Source of the DNA: an uncultured Bacteroidota bacterium
GTDB lineage: Bacteria > Bacteroidota > Bacteroidia > Flavobacteriales > Flavobacteriaceae
Length of the DNA: 64,000 nucleotides
NCBI GenBank assembly: GCA_902622595.1
Contig: CACNQM010000004.1
Span: 1-64,000, forward strand
Direction of reading: 5' to 3'
Shown: positions 52,328-60,529 of the stretch, piece after piece
How positions within the stretch are numbered: the first letter of the stretch is position 1
Layout: the number at the start of each line of letters is the position of its first letter
Translations under genes and position numbers: made by a program
The notes under the pieces: generated by a model
Seen by the model: the letters and a program-made list of their open reading frames with translations, nothing else
What the model was told of the DNA's origin: nothing
Database searches by the model: none

Positions 52328-52851
52328 CTACTTCTTAATTCTTTTCTCAGTAATTGTTCTCCAGAGATTTTTTGGAGAATTGATTAAATCATAATTAGAA
52401 GCGTTTACTGATGTCTTTACAATAATTACTCCAGCAGCTCCATCACTACCGTATTTATTTGTTGCAGACAGTCCCTTAATTATTTCAACGTAAACAACTT
52501 CATTTACACTTAGCATTGGGGGAGATTGAATGTAACTCAATCAATATCCCATAGAACCTCGTCTCCAGCAGCTTGCACTGAACCCCTCCCTCTTAGAGAT
52601 ATATTTTCATTACCAAATCTATCAGAAATTTTTTTAGCACTTGGAACTCTCCTAATTATTGCCGATACCAATCCTACTGGTGATCCTGTTGCATCTTGAT
52701 TTGAACCAATGATTCCATACTTAAACGAATTTATTCCTGAGTTGTAGTTTCTTGTCCCATAATTTGACTGATTGTATCCCCCACTTCCTATTTGAGAATT
52801 TAAAGAAATTGAGATAGAGAAAATAAATAGAAATAATATAGATTTTTGCAC
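52328..52851 (-). pseudogene. Frame-disrupted plug-like paralogue
   Basis: Two reading frames together match the plug protein at 51807-52280. The first (52851 down to 52537, GTG start, signal ending SISLNSQ) stops at TGA right after VLWDID. The second (from 52540 down) continues SYIQSPPML, YVEIIKGLSATNKYGSDGAAGVIIVKTSV. The intact copy reads GATGGAGTAATCTAC where this one reads GATTGAGTTAC, so a stop plus a 4-base (or 1-base) deletion breaks the frame. The TTGA overlap could allow re-initiation, giving split proteins, but decay is more likely. Confidence 0.75.
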
Positions 52852-52878
52852 TGTAAATTATCAGTGAATAGTTACATA

Positions 52879-52886
52879 CAAATATA
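52879..52886 (-). promoter_or_regulatory. -7 promoter box upstream of the leftward envelope cluster
   Basis: The minus strand reads TATATTTG, 27 bases before the GTG at 52851. It could drive the plug-TlpA-CxCC cluster as one transcript. Confidence 0.5.
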
Positions 52887-52921
52887 ATTTTTTTTTAACT
52901 TTATAGGCTAGCTAAAAAAAA

Positions 52922-53257
52922 ATGAACAAAAAGTGGGGTGATATTAATCAAATCTATTTTCCTGATGGAGTAAAATCTGTATACTTTGGGGGAAAGAGAA
53001 TAAAGAAAGAAGATATTCAAATTGAAAGAAGCTTTCTTGCGGTAATGTCCTCTGATTTTGATAGTTCAAATTTACCTGATCATATTAAATATCTTCCAAG
53101 AAAACAAGCAGCTGAGTATCTAGCTTTAAGCGAAAGCACTTTAATTAGGTATCATGAAAATGGAAAGTTAAAGTGGATAACCAGAAGGAATAGAACTCCT
53201 ATTTATTCTAGAGAAGCGCTCGATAATTTTAAAGAAAACAATCAAGAAAAACATTAA
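52922..53257 (+). CDS. Small helix-turn-helix (HTH_17/excisionase-like) protein
   Basis: A 111-residue protein. The C-terminal half (about 58-105) has the HTH_17 pattern: YLPRKQAAEYLALSESTLIRY, a turn, then WITRRNRTPIYSREALDNF. The N-terminal half (IYFPDGVKSVYFGGKRIKKED) is not recognised. Such small proteins are DNA-binding adaptors or local regulators. It lies 22 bases before the dgcA-like gene on the same strand, so it may regulate it. No mobile element surrounds it. Confidence 0.7.
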   Translation: MNKKWGDINQIYFPDGVKSVYFGGKRIKKEDIQIERSFLAVMSSDFDSSNLPDHIKYLPRKQAAEYLALSESTLIRYHENGKLKWITRRNRTPIYSREALDNFKENNQEKH

Positions 53258-53279
53258 CTTAGACTAACAATCTAAGTAA

Positions 53280-54320
53280 ATGGAATTTAAATTTCATACT
53301 GTAAATCTCAAGAAAAAATTTCCTCTTCAAATAAGTAGGGGTATTCATGATAAGTCACAAAATCTTTTTGTTGAATTTATAAAAGATGGCATCACTGCAT
53401 GGGGGGAATGTGCTCCAGGTAAAACCGAAGGAGCTGATTCGGCTCAAGATGTTGAAAACCATTTAAATACATTAATAGATTCCAATTTAGAAAACCTTTC
53501 ATTATATGAAGTCCACCAAAGAGGTAAAGATCTAAATATACCTGCATGTGCATTAGCAGGTATTGATATAGCTCTTTGGGACTGGAAAGCAAAAAAAGCA
53601 AATATGTCTTTGCAAGATTTGCTAGGACTTCCTTCAACTAATGTTCCTACATCCTTAACCGTAGGAATTAATCAACCGGATATTATCAAGGAGAGGGTTG
53701 AGCTAATATTAGAGAACCCTGAGGTAAAAGCATTAAAAATTAAATTAGGATCTAGTGAAGGAATAGAATATGATAAACTAATTTATTCTCAAGTCATTGA
53801 ATCAACTAGAAACTCAAACGTAGCTATAAGAGTAGATGCAAATGGGGGATGGTCCTTGGATGAGGCAAAACTAATGATGAAATGGCTATCGGAGAGAAAA
53901 GCCGAGTATGTAGAGCAACCCTTAGTTGAGGGAGACGAAGATAAACTTAAGTTTTTATTTGAAGGCAGGCCTCTTCCAATCTTTATTGATGAATCATGCA
54001 GATTTTCAGAAGACGTAGCTAAACATTATCAGTATGTTGATGGTGTAAACTTAAAGCTTATGAAGTGTGGAGGAATTACAGAGGCGCTAAAGATTCTAAA
54101 TGTTGCAAGATCTCATGGTTTAAAAACCATGATTGGTTGTATGAGTGAATCATCTGTAAGTATATCAGCTGGAGCCTCAATCACAGGTATAATTGATTTT
54201 GTTGATTTAGATTCTCATTATAATTTAGACCCTGACCCAAGCGAAGGCTCTAAAATGGTAAATGGAATAACTATGACTAGTTCAAGGTTAGGACACGGTG
54301 CTAAACTAAAAAACAGATAA
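53280..54320 (+). CDS. Dipeptide epimerase / N-acetyl-D-glutamate racemase-like (enolase superfamily)
   Basis: A 346-residue enolase-superfamily enzyme. The KxK catalytic pair is in ALKIKLGSS. Metal ligands are in IRVDANGGW, YVEQPL and FIDESCR, the second base Lys is in LKLMKCGG, and CMSESS and DFVDLDSH follow. This residue set fits L-Ala-D/L-Glu epimerases and the related DgcA racemase. The DUF1611 gene next to it is DgcN-like, and that pair is known from marine D-glutamate catabolism, so DgcA is a good alternative name. No signal peptide, so cytoplasmic. Confidence 0.85.
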   Translation: MEFKFHTVNLKKKFPLQISRGIHDKSQNLFVEFIKDGITAWGECAPGKTEGADSAQDVENHLNTLIDSNLENLSLYEVHQRGKDLNIPACALAGIDIALWDWKAKKANMSLQDLLGLPSTNVPTSLTVGINQPDIIKERVELILENPEVKALKIKLGSSEGIEYDKLIYSQVIESTRNSNVAIRVDANGGWSLDEAKLMMKWLSERKAEYVEQPLVEGDEDKLKFLFEGRPLPIFIDESCRFSEDVAKHYQYVDGVNLKLMKCGGITEALKILNVARSHGLKTMIGCMSESSVSISAGASITGIIDFVDLDSHYNLDPDPSEGSKMVNGITMTSSRLGHGAKLKNR

Positions 54321-54322
54321 CC

Positions 54323-55354
54323 ATGTTAAAACAAACTGATAAAGTAGCAATTTGGATGGAGTCAAGCATTGATGACGACTACGGCAAAATGGGAATTAGT
54401 GCGCTTAGATACCTTGATAATGATATTGTTTGTGTCATAGATTCAGTATTTGCAGGAAAAAAAATATCAGAGGTTTCAATAATAAAAAAAGATATTCCAA
54501 TCGTTGAAAATATAAATAAAGCGAAGTCTTTAGGGGCAACTGTTCTTTTACTTGGAGTTTTGACTTCAGGTGGAATCAGACCTAAGCAATGGGATAGTGT
54601 AATAAAAGAATCCTTGAGTCAGGGAATGTCAATAATTAACGGATTACATGACCAGGTCTACCCTCAGTTTGAAAAATATTTGACTGGAAAAAATCAATGG
54701 ATATGGGATACAAGAGTACCTAAGTTTATACCTAAAATAGGATCTGCAAAATCTGCTAATCTTAATAATAAAAGGGTCTTGATGATAGGAACAGATATGG
54801 CTGCTGGAAAAATGACTGTTGGACTAGAATTATATTCATACTTAAAAGATAATCAGATCAAAACAGGCTTTGTTGCTACCGGACAAGTCGGTATTACTAT
54901 AACCGGAAAGGGAATACCCTTAGATGCATATAAACTTGACCATGCATGTGGAGCTGTAGAAGCAGCAGTAATCGAGCAAAAAGACAAGGATGTTGTAATT
55001 GTAGAGGGTCAAGGTTCAATTCTTCACCCAGGAAGTTCAGCAACACTTCCATTGATGAGAGGAACATGTCCAACTCATATGATTTTGTGCCACATAGCAA
55101 GAAATGACTCACTGAGGTCTCTAGAGAACATTAAAATTCCTGATTTAAAAAAATTTATAACATTGAATGAAGAACTATCTTCAGTTCTTGGTACTTATCC
55201 AAAATCTAAAGTAATTGGTGTTGCTCTTAATACGGTTGAAATGTCTGATAATGATGCAAAGGAATTTATAAAAAATACTGAAAACAACACTGGACTTCCC
55301 GCAACCGATGTTGTAAGATATGGTGGCGAAAAAATCTTTAATCAGTTAATATGA
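54323..55354 (+). CDS. DUF1611 family protein (DgcN-like, P-loop)
   Basis: A 343-residue protein with an N-terminal Rossmann-like domain and a C-terminal P-loop domain. The P-loop GTDMAAGKMTVG lies near residue 155, and IVEGQGSILHPGSSATLPLMRG is a signature of DUF1611. The family includes DgcN, reported as a D-glutamate N-acetyltransferase, although many entries are mislabelled NAD-dependent epimerase. It starts 2 bases after the epimerase gene, so the two form an operon. It ends against the convergent YkuK gene with no gap. Confidence 0.82.
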   Translation: MLKQTDKVAIWMESSIDDDYGKMGISALRYLDNDIVCVIDSVFAGKKISEVSIIKKDIPIVENINKAKSLGATVLLLGVLTSGGIRPKQWDSVIKESLSQGMSIINGLHDQVYPQFEKYLTGKNQWIWDTRVPKFIPKIGSAKSANLNNKRVLMIGTDMAAGKMTVGLELYSYLKDNQIKTGFVATGQVGITITGKGIPLDAYKLDHACGAVEAAVIEQKDKDVVIVEGQGSILHPGSSATLPLMRGTCPTHMILCHIARNDSLRSLENIKIPDLKKFITLNEELSSVLGTYPKSKVIGVALNTVEMSDNDAKEFIKNTENNTGLPATDVVRYGGEKIFNQLI

Positions 55355-55804
55355 TTATTTACAATGATGATCTGCAGCTCTAGTGGCTATCTGATTATTT
55401 GGTTTCACATTAACTTTGTAACCTAATGAATTAGCCCAGCCTTTTGTTGCTGAAATAAGTTTATTTGATTTGTGATTTTCATCTGAATTATAATCCATGT
55501 CAATTTCGACTTGAACACTTACCTGTTTGGTGAGCCATTCGGCAACCTTAATACTATACTCAGCCTCTAACCAAAGTCTTTTCCATATATCATTAATTGC
55601 TTCACAAGAGGATTTGCTTAAAATATAATGTACCCCTCTGGTTCCTAGCCTGTATGCAATTACACTGGTATAGTTTGTTTTTTTACCAACATTTTGTGAG
55701 TCAGAACCTATATGAATTTTTGCATAAGGATATTGTTTTAAAATTGACAAGGTATGATCAACTGGATCAATATTATTTCCCTTAACATCCTTAAATAATC
55801 TCAT
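55355..55804 (-). CDS. Ribonuclease H-like YkuK family protein (DUF458)
   Basis: A 149-residue cytoplasmic protein of the YkuK family, an RNase H-like fold. Conserved segments are AKIHIGSDSQNVG (acidic residue of the fold) and the C-terminal HKSNKLISATKGWANSLGY and VKPNNQIATRAADHHCK. The activity is unknown. It abuts the DUF1611 gene end to end and is divergent from the M20 peptidase gene. Confidence 0.88.
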   Translation of the reverse strand: MRLFKDVKGNNIDPVDHTLSILKQYPYAKIHIGSDSQNVGKKTNYTSVIAYRLGTRGVHYILSKSSCEAINDIWKRLWLEAEYSIKVAEWLTKQVSVQVEIDMDYNSDENHKSNKLISATKGWANSLGYKVNVKPNNQIATRAADHHCK

Positions 55805-55864
55805 ATTCTAAAATAAATATTATTTGTAAATTAGGTTATTAAGAAAACCTTAAATTATTAAATA

Positions 55865-57298
55865 ATGCAAAAATTTATCACAATTTTACTATTGGTGTTC
55901 TCATTTTTATCAGTGCAATCACAAAGTGCTAATAAATTAAAAAAACAGTTGGTAAATTCTATTGATATGAAAACATCAGATTTAACTTCCTTAAGCGATA
56001 AAATATGGGAAGCTGCAGAGGTAGCTTTTAGAGAAGATAAATCTGCAGAATATTTAATTGAGTATGCTGAAGCAAATGGGCTAATTGTCGAAAAAGGTAT
56101 TGCTGGAATGCCAACTGCTTTCACTGCTACGTATGGCGAGGGGAAGCCAGTAATTGGTATAATTGGTGAATTTGATGCTCTTCCAGGTCTCTCACAGGAT
56201 ACCGTACCCCACAGGCATGTATTAATTGAAGATGGAGCTGGTCATGGTTGTGGACATAATCTTTTTGGAACAGCCAGTTTAGGTGCTGCTATTGCTATAA
56301 AAGAGCTAATTGAGAAAGGAGAACTTAAAGGAACTGTAAAATTTTTTGGAACACCTGCTGAAGAAAAGTTCTTTGGAAAACTTTGGATGATAAGAGATGG
56401 AGTTTTTGATGATGTAGATATTTGTATGGATTGGCATCCGGCAGATAAAACTGAGGCTAACGTTCAACCATCTCTTGCATTAGTTGATTTTATGGTTGAA
56501 TTCACGGGGCAAACTGCTCATGCATCTGTTGATCCATGGAATGCAAGGGCTGCTAATGATGCACTTGAACTCTACACTGCTGGAATTAATGCATACAGAG
56601 AACACGTGTTGCCGTCAGTAAGAATGCATTACCATATTCAGGATGCAGGAAAAGTTGTAAATGTTGTTCCTGACTATTCTAGAATTTGGGTTAGAGTTAG
56701 AGATATTACAAAAGAAGGACTCCAACCTGTATATGAACAGGTAAGAAAAATGGCTGGAGGCGCAGCTATAATGGCCAATGTGGAACACAAAATTTCATTA
56801 ATATCTGGCGTGCATGATCTTCTTCCAAATAGAGTTGGAGGTGCAGCTTTGCAAAAAAATCTTGAAACCCTTGGTGATATTCAGTATACACAGGAGGAAA
56901 TAGATTTTGCATTGGAGTTGCAAAGAAATAATGGAAAACCTGAAATAGGTATTGATGGCAAAATAAGACCACTTAGAGAGACCCTCAATAGTCCTGGTGG
57001 AGGTTCTACTGATAGTGGTGATGTAAGTTACAATGTTCCTGTAGTTAGCTTAGCTGCTACTACGGCACCTAAAGGTGTCCCATGGCATTCATGGTCAGTA
57101 GTTGCAAGTTCTGGAATGTCTATTGGACACAAGGGAATGCTTCATGCGGCAAAAGCTCTCGGAATGACAATGGTTGATATATTTAAAGACAGTAAATTAA
57201 GAGAGAATATTAAAAAGGAGTTCGATGAAAAAATTGGTGAATATGAGTACGATCCATATCTAGATCCAGGCCCACCTCCTATAGATTATGTGGATTAA
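55865..57298 (+). CDS. Exported M20 family amidohydrolase (AbgB-like)
   Basis: A 477-residue protein with a cleavable signal (MQKFITILLLVFSFLSVQSQ). Metal-binding motifs of the M20D/AbgB group are GEFDALPGL, GAGHGCGHNLFG, TPAEEKFFGK, and DWHPADK. A dimerisation domain contains GQTAHASVDPWNARAAND. AbgB cleaves p-aminobenzoyl-glutamate and relatives take N-acyl amino acids or dipeptides; the substrate is not determined here. A periplasmic location would release amino acids for the adjacent symporter gene, with which it is convergent. Confidence 0.88.
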   Translation: MQKFITILLLVFSFLSVQSQSANKLKKQLVNSIDMKTSDLTSLSDKIWEAAEVAFREDKSAEYLIEYAEANGLIVEKGIAGMPTAFTATYGEGKPVIGIIGEFDALPGLSQDTVPHRHVLIEDGAGHGCGHNLFGTASLGAAIAIKELIEKGELKGTVKFFGTPAEEKFFGKLWMIRDGVFDDVDICMDWHPADKTEANVQPSLALVDFMVEFTGQTAHASVDPWNARAANDALELYTAGINAYREHVLPSVRMHYHIQDAGKVVNVVPDYSRIWVRVRDITKEGLQPVYEQVRKMAGGAAIMANVEHKISLISGVHDLLPNRVGGAALQKNLETLGDIQYTQEEIDFALELQRNNGKPEIGIDGKIRPLRETLNSPGGGSTDSGDVSYNVPVVSLAATTAPKGVPWHSWSVVASSGMSIGHKGMLHAAKALGMTMVDIFKDSKLRENIKKEFDEKIGEYEYDPYLDPGPPPIDYVD

Positions 57299-58644
57299 AT
57301 CCAAGATCTCTCTCTCATTTCTTTTGTAACAAACTTTGATAAGAATATTATTGCAATCATATTTGGAATTGCCATTAGTGCAAATGCAACATCAATTAAT
57401 CCAATAACTATCTCTACAGTTAGAATTGATGATATAATAATAGCACTGATATATATAATATTGTAATATTTACCCTTTTTTGGCGAAGTCAAAAATCCAA
57501 AGCACTTAACACCATAATACGAATACGTAAAGAGTGTAGATATTCCAAATATTGAAATCATTATGATTAAAATGTAATCTCCAAAACCAAAAAATAATCT
57601 TCTGAATGCTTCTAATGAAAGAACTATTCCATTTAGATCACTCTCAAGATAAGCACCACTAATAATAATTATTAATCCAGTTATTGTACATACTAAAATT
57701 GTATCCAAAATAGGCCCAAGCATACCAACTAATCCCTCATCTGTACCATTTCTAGTTGATGACTGGCCATGATAAATAGGTGCTAGACCTACTCCGCTTT
57801 CACTTGAAAAAACAGCTCTTCGAATACCAATTAAAACAAGCCCCCAAAATCCACCTTGAACCATGGTATTAAAATTAAAAGCCTCACTAAATATTAATAA
57901 AAAAGTTGAGGGAACAACATTTGCATTAGTTACCAAAATAAATAATCCTAAAATGAAATATAGAATTACCATAATTGGAACTAATCCAGAGGTTACACGA
58001 ACAATCGATTTGAGTCCTCCGAATATTACGACTGAAGTTAAAATTGTAAAAATAACACCTATTATGAGCTTCCAGTTACTATTGCCTATGTCAAACATAG
58101 CGTTAGGATTAATAACATCTATGTATGATTGAGTTAATTGATTTGCAGTAAATGCCGGAAGGACTCCGACTAATCCTGCAATCGAAAACCAAATTGCAAG
58201 AGGTTTACCCCACTTTTTTATTCCTAAAGTCATATAATACATTGGTCCACCTAAATAGTCTCCATTTTCATCTTTTTCTCTTAAACTAACAGCTAGAGAG
58301 CAGGAAAAAAATTTAATTGTAGCGCCAATGAGGGCTGTAACCCACATCCAGACAAGAACACCTGGACCGCCTTGGTGAATTGCAATTGAAACACCTGAAA
58401 TATTGCCAAGACCAACAGTTGCTGCAAGAACAGCTGATAAAGCTTGAAACCTTGATATACCAACTGTTGAATTGTCTTTTTTTAAAAGTAGCCTGAAACC
58501 CTGATTAATTTTTATCAACGGATTTGCTTTAGAAATAAAAGTTAAATAAATTCCACCACCAATAATCAGGACAAGCATTAACCAATTTAATGGTATAATA
58601 ATCTGATTTATATAATTCTCAATAGTATCAAATAATTCAAGCAT
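57295..58644 (-). CDS. Sodium:alanine/glycine symporter (AGCS family)
   Basis: A 449-residue inner-membrane transporter with about 11 helices. AGCS hallmarks are QALSAVLAATVGLGNISGVSIAI near residue 64, DYLGGPMYYMTLGIKKWGK, and RAVFSSESGVGLAPIYHGQS. It imports small neutral amino acids (possibly D-alanine too) with sodium, which suits seawater. It converges with the M20 peptidase gene, overlapping by 4 bases. The neighbouring peptidase and aminotransferase point to amino-acid scavenging. Confidence 0.93.
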   Translation of the reverse strand: MLELFDTIENYINQIIIPLNWLMLVLIIGGGIYLTFISKANPLIKINQGFRLLLKKDNSTVGISRFQALSAVLAATVGLGNISGVSIAIHQGGPGVLVWMWVTALIGATIKFFSCSLAVSLREKDENGDYLGGPMYYMTLGIKKWGKPLAIWFSIAGLVGVLPAFTANQLTQSYIDVINPNAMFDIGNSNWKLIIGVIFTILTSVVIFGGLKSIVRVTSGLVPIMVILYFILGLFILVTNANVVPSTFLLIFSEAFNFNTMVQGGFWGLVLIGIRRAVFSSESGVGLAPIYHGQSSTRNGTDEGLVGMLGPILDTILVCTITGLIIIISGAYLESDLNGIVLSLEAFRRLFFGFGDYILIIMISIFGISTLFTYSYYGVKCFGFLTSPKKGKYYNIIYISAIIISSILTVEIVIGLIDVAFALMAIPNMIAIIFLSKFVTKEMRERSWI

Positions 58645-58712
58645 ATTGTAAATTAATCATTAAATTTTGAAATGAATACTTTCTTTTTTAAATTAAAGTA
58701 AAATATATAGTT

Positions 58713-59843
58713 ATGCAATCTAGACGAGAATGGTTCAAGTCTTCAATTGGTTTAGGTGGGTTAATGATGACACCATCAATTTTGACTGCTGAAGAAATTA
58801 AGAAGTATAATCCAAGACCTATATCTGATGTAGTTAAACTAAGTTCAAACGAGAATCCATATGGTCCATCAGAGAGAGTAAGGAACGCAATTGTAGATTC
58901 ATTCGAAGACGCATGTCGTTACCCTTATGAATATATATTAGAGTTACAGAACATTTTAGCAAAAAAACACAATGTTAGCAATGAGAGTATTGTAATTACA
59001 GGTGGTTCAAATGAGGCTCTAAGGGTAACTGGATTGGCGGTTGCTGATAAAGGAGGAGAAATTATTGCTGGTAAGCCAACATATTTAGCCTTAATGAGTT
59101 ATGCAGAAGCATTTGGTGGAAAAATAAATTGGGTCCCGGTTGATTCAAATAAAGGGTATGACTTGGGTGAAATAGAAAAAAAAATAAACGATAAAACTAA
59201 AATGGTTTTTATAGCTAATCCTAATAATCCAACAGGGACATTACTTGAAAAATCCTTATTAAGTAAATTTTGTGAAAGAGTTTCTGAGAAAACATTGGTA
59301 TTCTGCGATGAAGCATACTATGATTATATTAATGAGCCAGGCTACCCTTCAATGGATTACTTGGTAAGGCAGGAAAAAGATATAATTATTTCCAGAACAT
59401 TTTCAAAAGTATATGGAATGGCTGGTTTAAGAATAGGTTATCTGATTTTAAAACCTGAATTAGCTGATAAATTGTTTGGAGAATATTCTCCATATGGAAG
59501 AAATAAAATAATGGCCCAAACCAATGTTCTTGCAGTAGCTGCTGCTATTGAAGCGCTAAAAGATAAGGATTTCTATGCCTTTTCGTTAAAAAAAGCTAAT
59601 GAGGAAAAAGATAAGATATACAAATTATTAGATTATTTGGACCTTAAGTATGTTGAGTCTAGCACTAATTTTGTCTTTTTTGAGTCTAAAAAACATATTG
59701 ATATTTTATCTAAAGAAATGCTTGATAAGGGTGTAAGAGTAGGCAGGCCTTTCCCCCCTTTCTACGACTGGTGTAGAATTAGTACCGGAACAAGCCAAGA
59801 GGTAGATAGGTTTGTAGCTGCAATGCTAGATATCTATAGCTAA
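58713..59843 (+). CDS. Tat-exported class I/II aminotransferase (HisC-like)
   Basis: A 376-residue PLP enzyme. The PLP lysine is Lys232 in SRTFSKVYGMAGLRIGY. The cofactor-contact motifs are IANPNNPTGT near residue 167, CDEAYYDY, and SSNENPYGPS. The N-terminus SRREWFKSSIGLGGLMM is a twin-arginine signal (RR at residues 4-5), ending near LTA. PLP enzymes fold with cofactor in the cytoplasm, which explains Tat use. The amino donor is unknown. No promoter box was found. It is divergent from the symporter gene. Confidence 0.88.
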   Translation: MQSRREWFKSSIGLGGLMMTPSILTAEEIKKYNPRPISDVVKLSSNENPYGPSERVRNAIVDSFEDACRYPYEYILELQNILAKKHNVSNESIVITGGSNEALRVTGLAVADKGGEIIAGKPTYLALMSYAEAFGGKINWVPVDSNKGYDLGEIEKKINDKTKMVFIANPNNPTGTLLEKSLLSKFCERVSEKTLVFCDEAYYDYINEPGYPSMDYLVRQEKDIIISRTFSKVYGMAGLRIGYLILKPELADKLFGEYSPYGRNKIMAQTNVLAVAAAIEALKDKDFYAFSLKKANEEKDKIYKLLDYLDLKYVESSTNFVFFESKKHIDILSKEMLDKGVRVGRPFPPFYDWCRISTGTSQEVDRFVAAMLDIYS

Positions 59844-60496
59844 TTTTTATAAATTATATACGTGGCTTTGACTCCTGTGGCTAAATTCCATCTGTTAGTT
59901 CCAACAAGTTTACCCTGGTCATCATAGACAATAATTTCTGCAGTGTTTGGTCCTGAGCTTCCTTGGTTTAAAGCAACAAAATCAACAACATTAAACCCAC
60001 TTTTAAGGTCAAGCTTAAAACCTTTAGCTTTCTCTGTTAGTAATATTGCAGGCATTACAACATCTTCATTTATTTGTACTTTAATCAAGTCTCCGTCAGG
60101 ATATTCATGATCTCTGAGTATAATACTCACATATTCACCATCATTTCGGATCTCTCCAAGAAACTGATCAACCTTGAATTTGTTAATATTTTTATTAGAC
60201 TCAGTCTTTTTCCTGTTAAGTCTAGAAAGATATAGATCGTTAGAGTTTATGAATCTCTCAGGTCTTTTTTCTTTTACATTAGCATCAGGAAAAAAGTCTT
60301 TTTTGTTTTTGTTTTCTAATTTTTTTAAAAAAGGATTATCCTTTTTCTTCAGGTTTAAAAGTAAGTTTTCAGATTGTGAATTTGGAGATGAAAAGTTTAA
60401 CCCAGATGAGTTGTTTGAGTTTTCTTGAGAATAAGTAAATCCAACAATCAAAAAGGAAATCACTGAAAAAACTATATATTTATTATATTGACTCAA
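59840..60496 (-). CDS. Secreted protein of unknown function
   Basis: A 218-residue protein with a cleavable signal (MSQYNKYIVFSVISFLIVGFTYSQ; TTG start at 60496). A low-complexity Asn/Ser/Lys-rich middle (about 25-100) is followed by a C-terminal beta-rich segment (GEYVSIILRDHEYPDGD to the end). The last part resembles a small immunoglobulin-like or Big-type domain, but I do not recognise the family. It is convergent with the aminotransferase gene (4-base overlap). Confidence 0.65.
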   Translation of the reverse strand: MSQYNKYIVFSVISFLIVGFTYSQENSNNSSGLNFSSPNSQSENLLLNLKKKDNPFLKKLENKNKKDFFPDANVKEKRPERFINSNDLYLSRLNRKKTESNKNINKFKVDQFLGEIRNDGEYVSIILRDHEYPDGDLIKVQINEDVVMPAILLTEKAKGFKLDLKSGFNVVDFVALNQGSSGPNTAEIIVYDDQGKLVGTNRWNLATGVKATYIIYKN

Positions 60497-60529
60497 CCTA
60501 ATAATTTTACGCTAAGATAAACTTTTAAA

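Noticed and set aside
56600-56616. AACACGTGTT in the M20 gene as parS
   Set aside because: The flanks differ from TGTTNCACGTGAAACA, so it looks like a chance hexamer in coding sequence.
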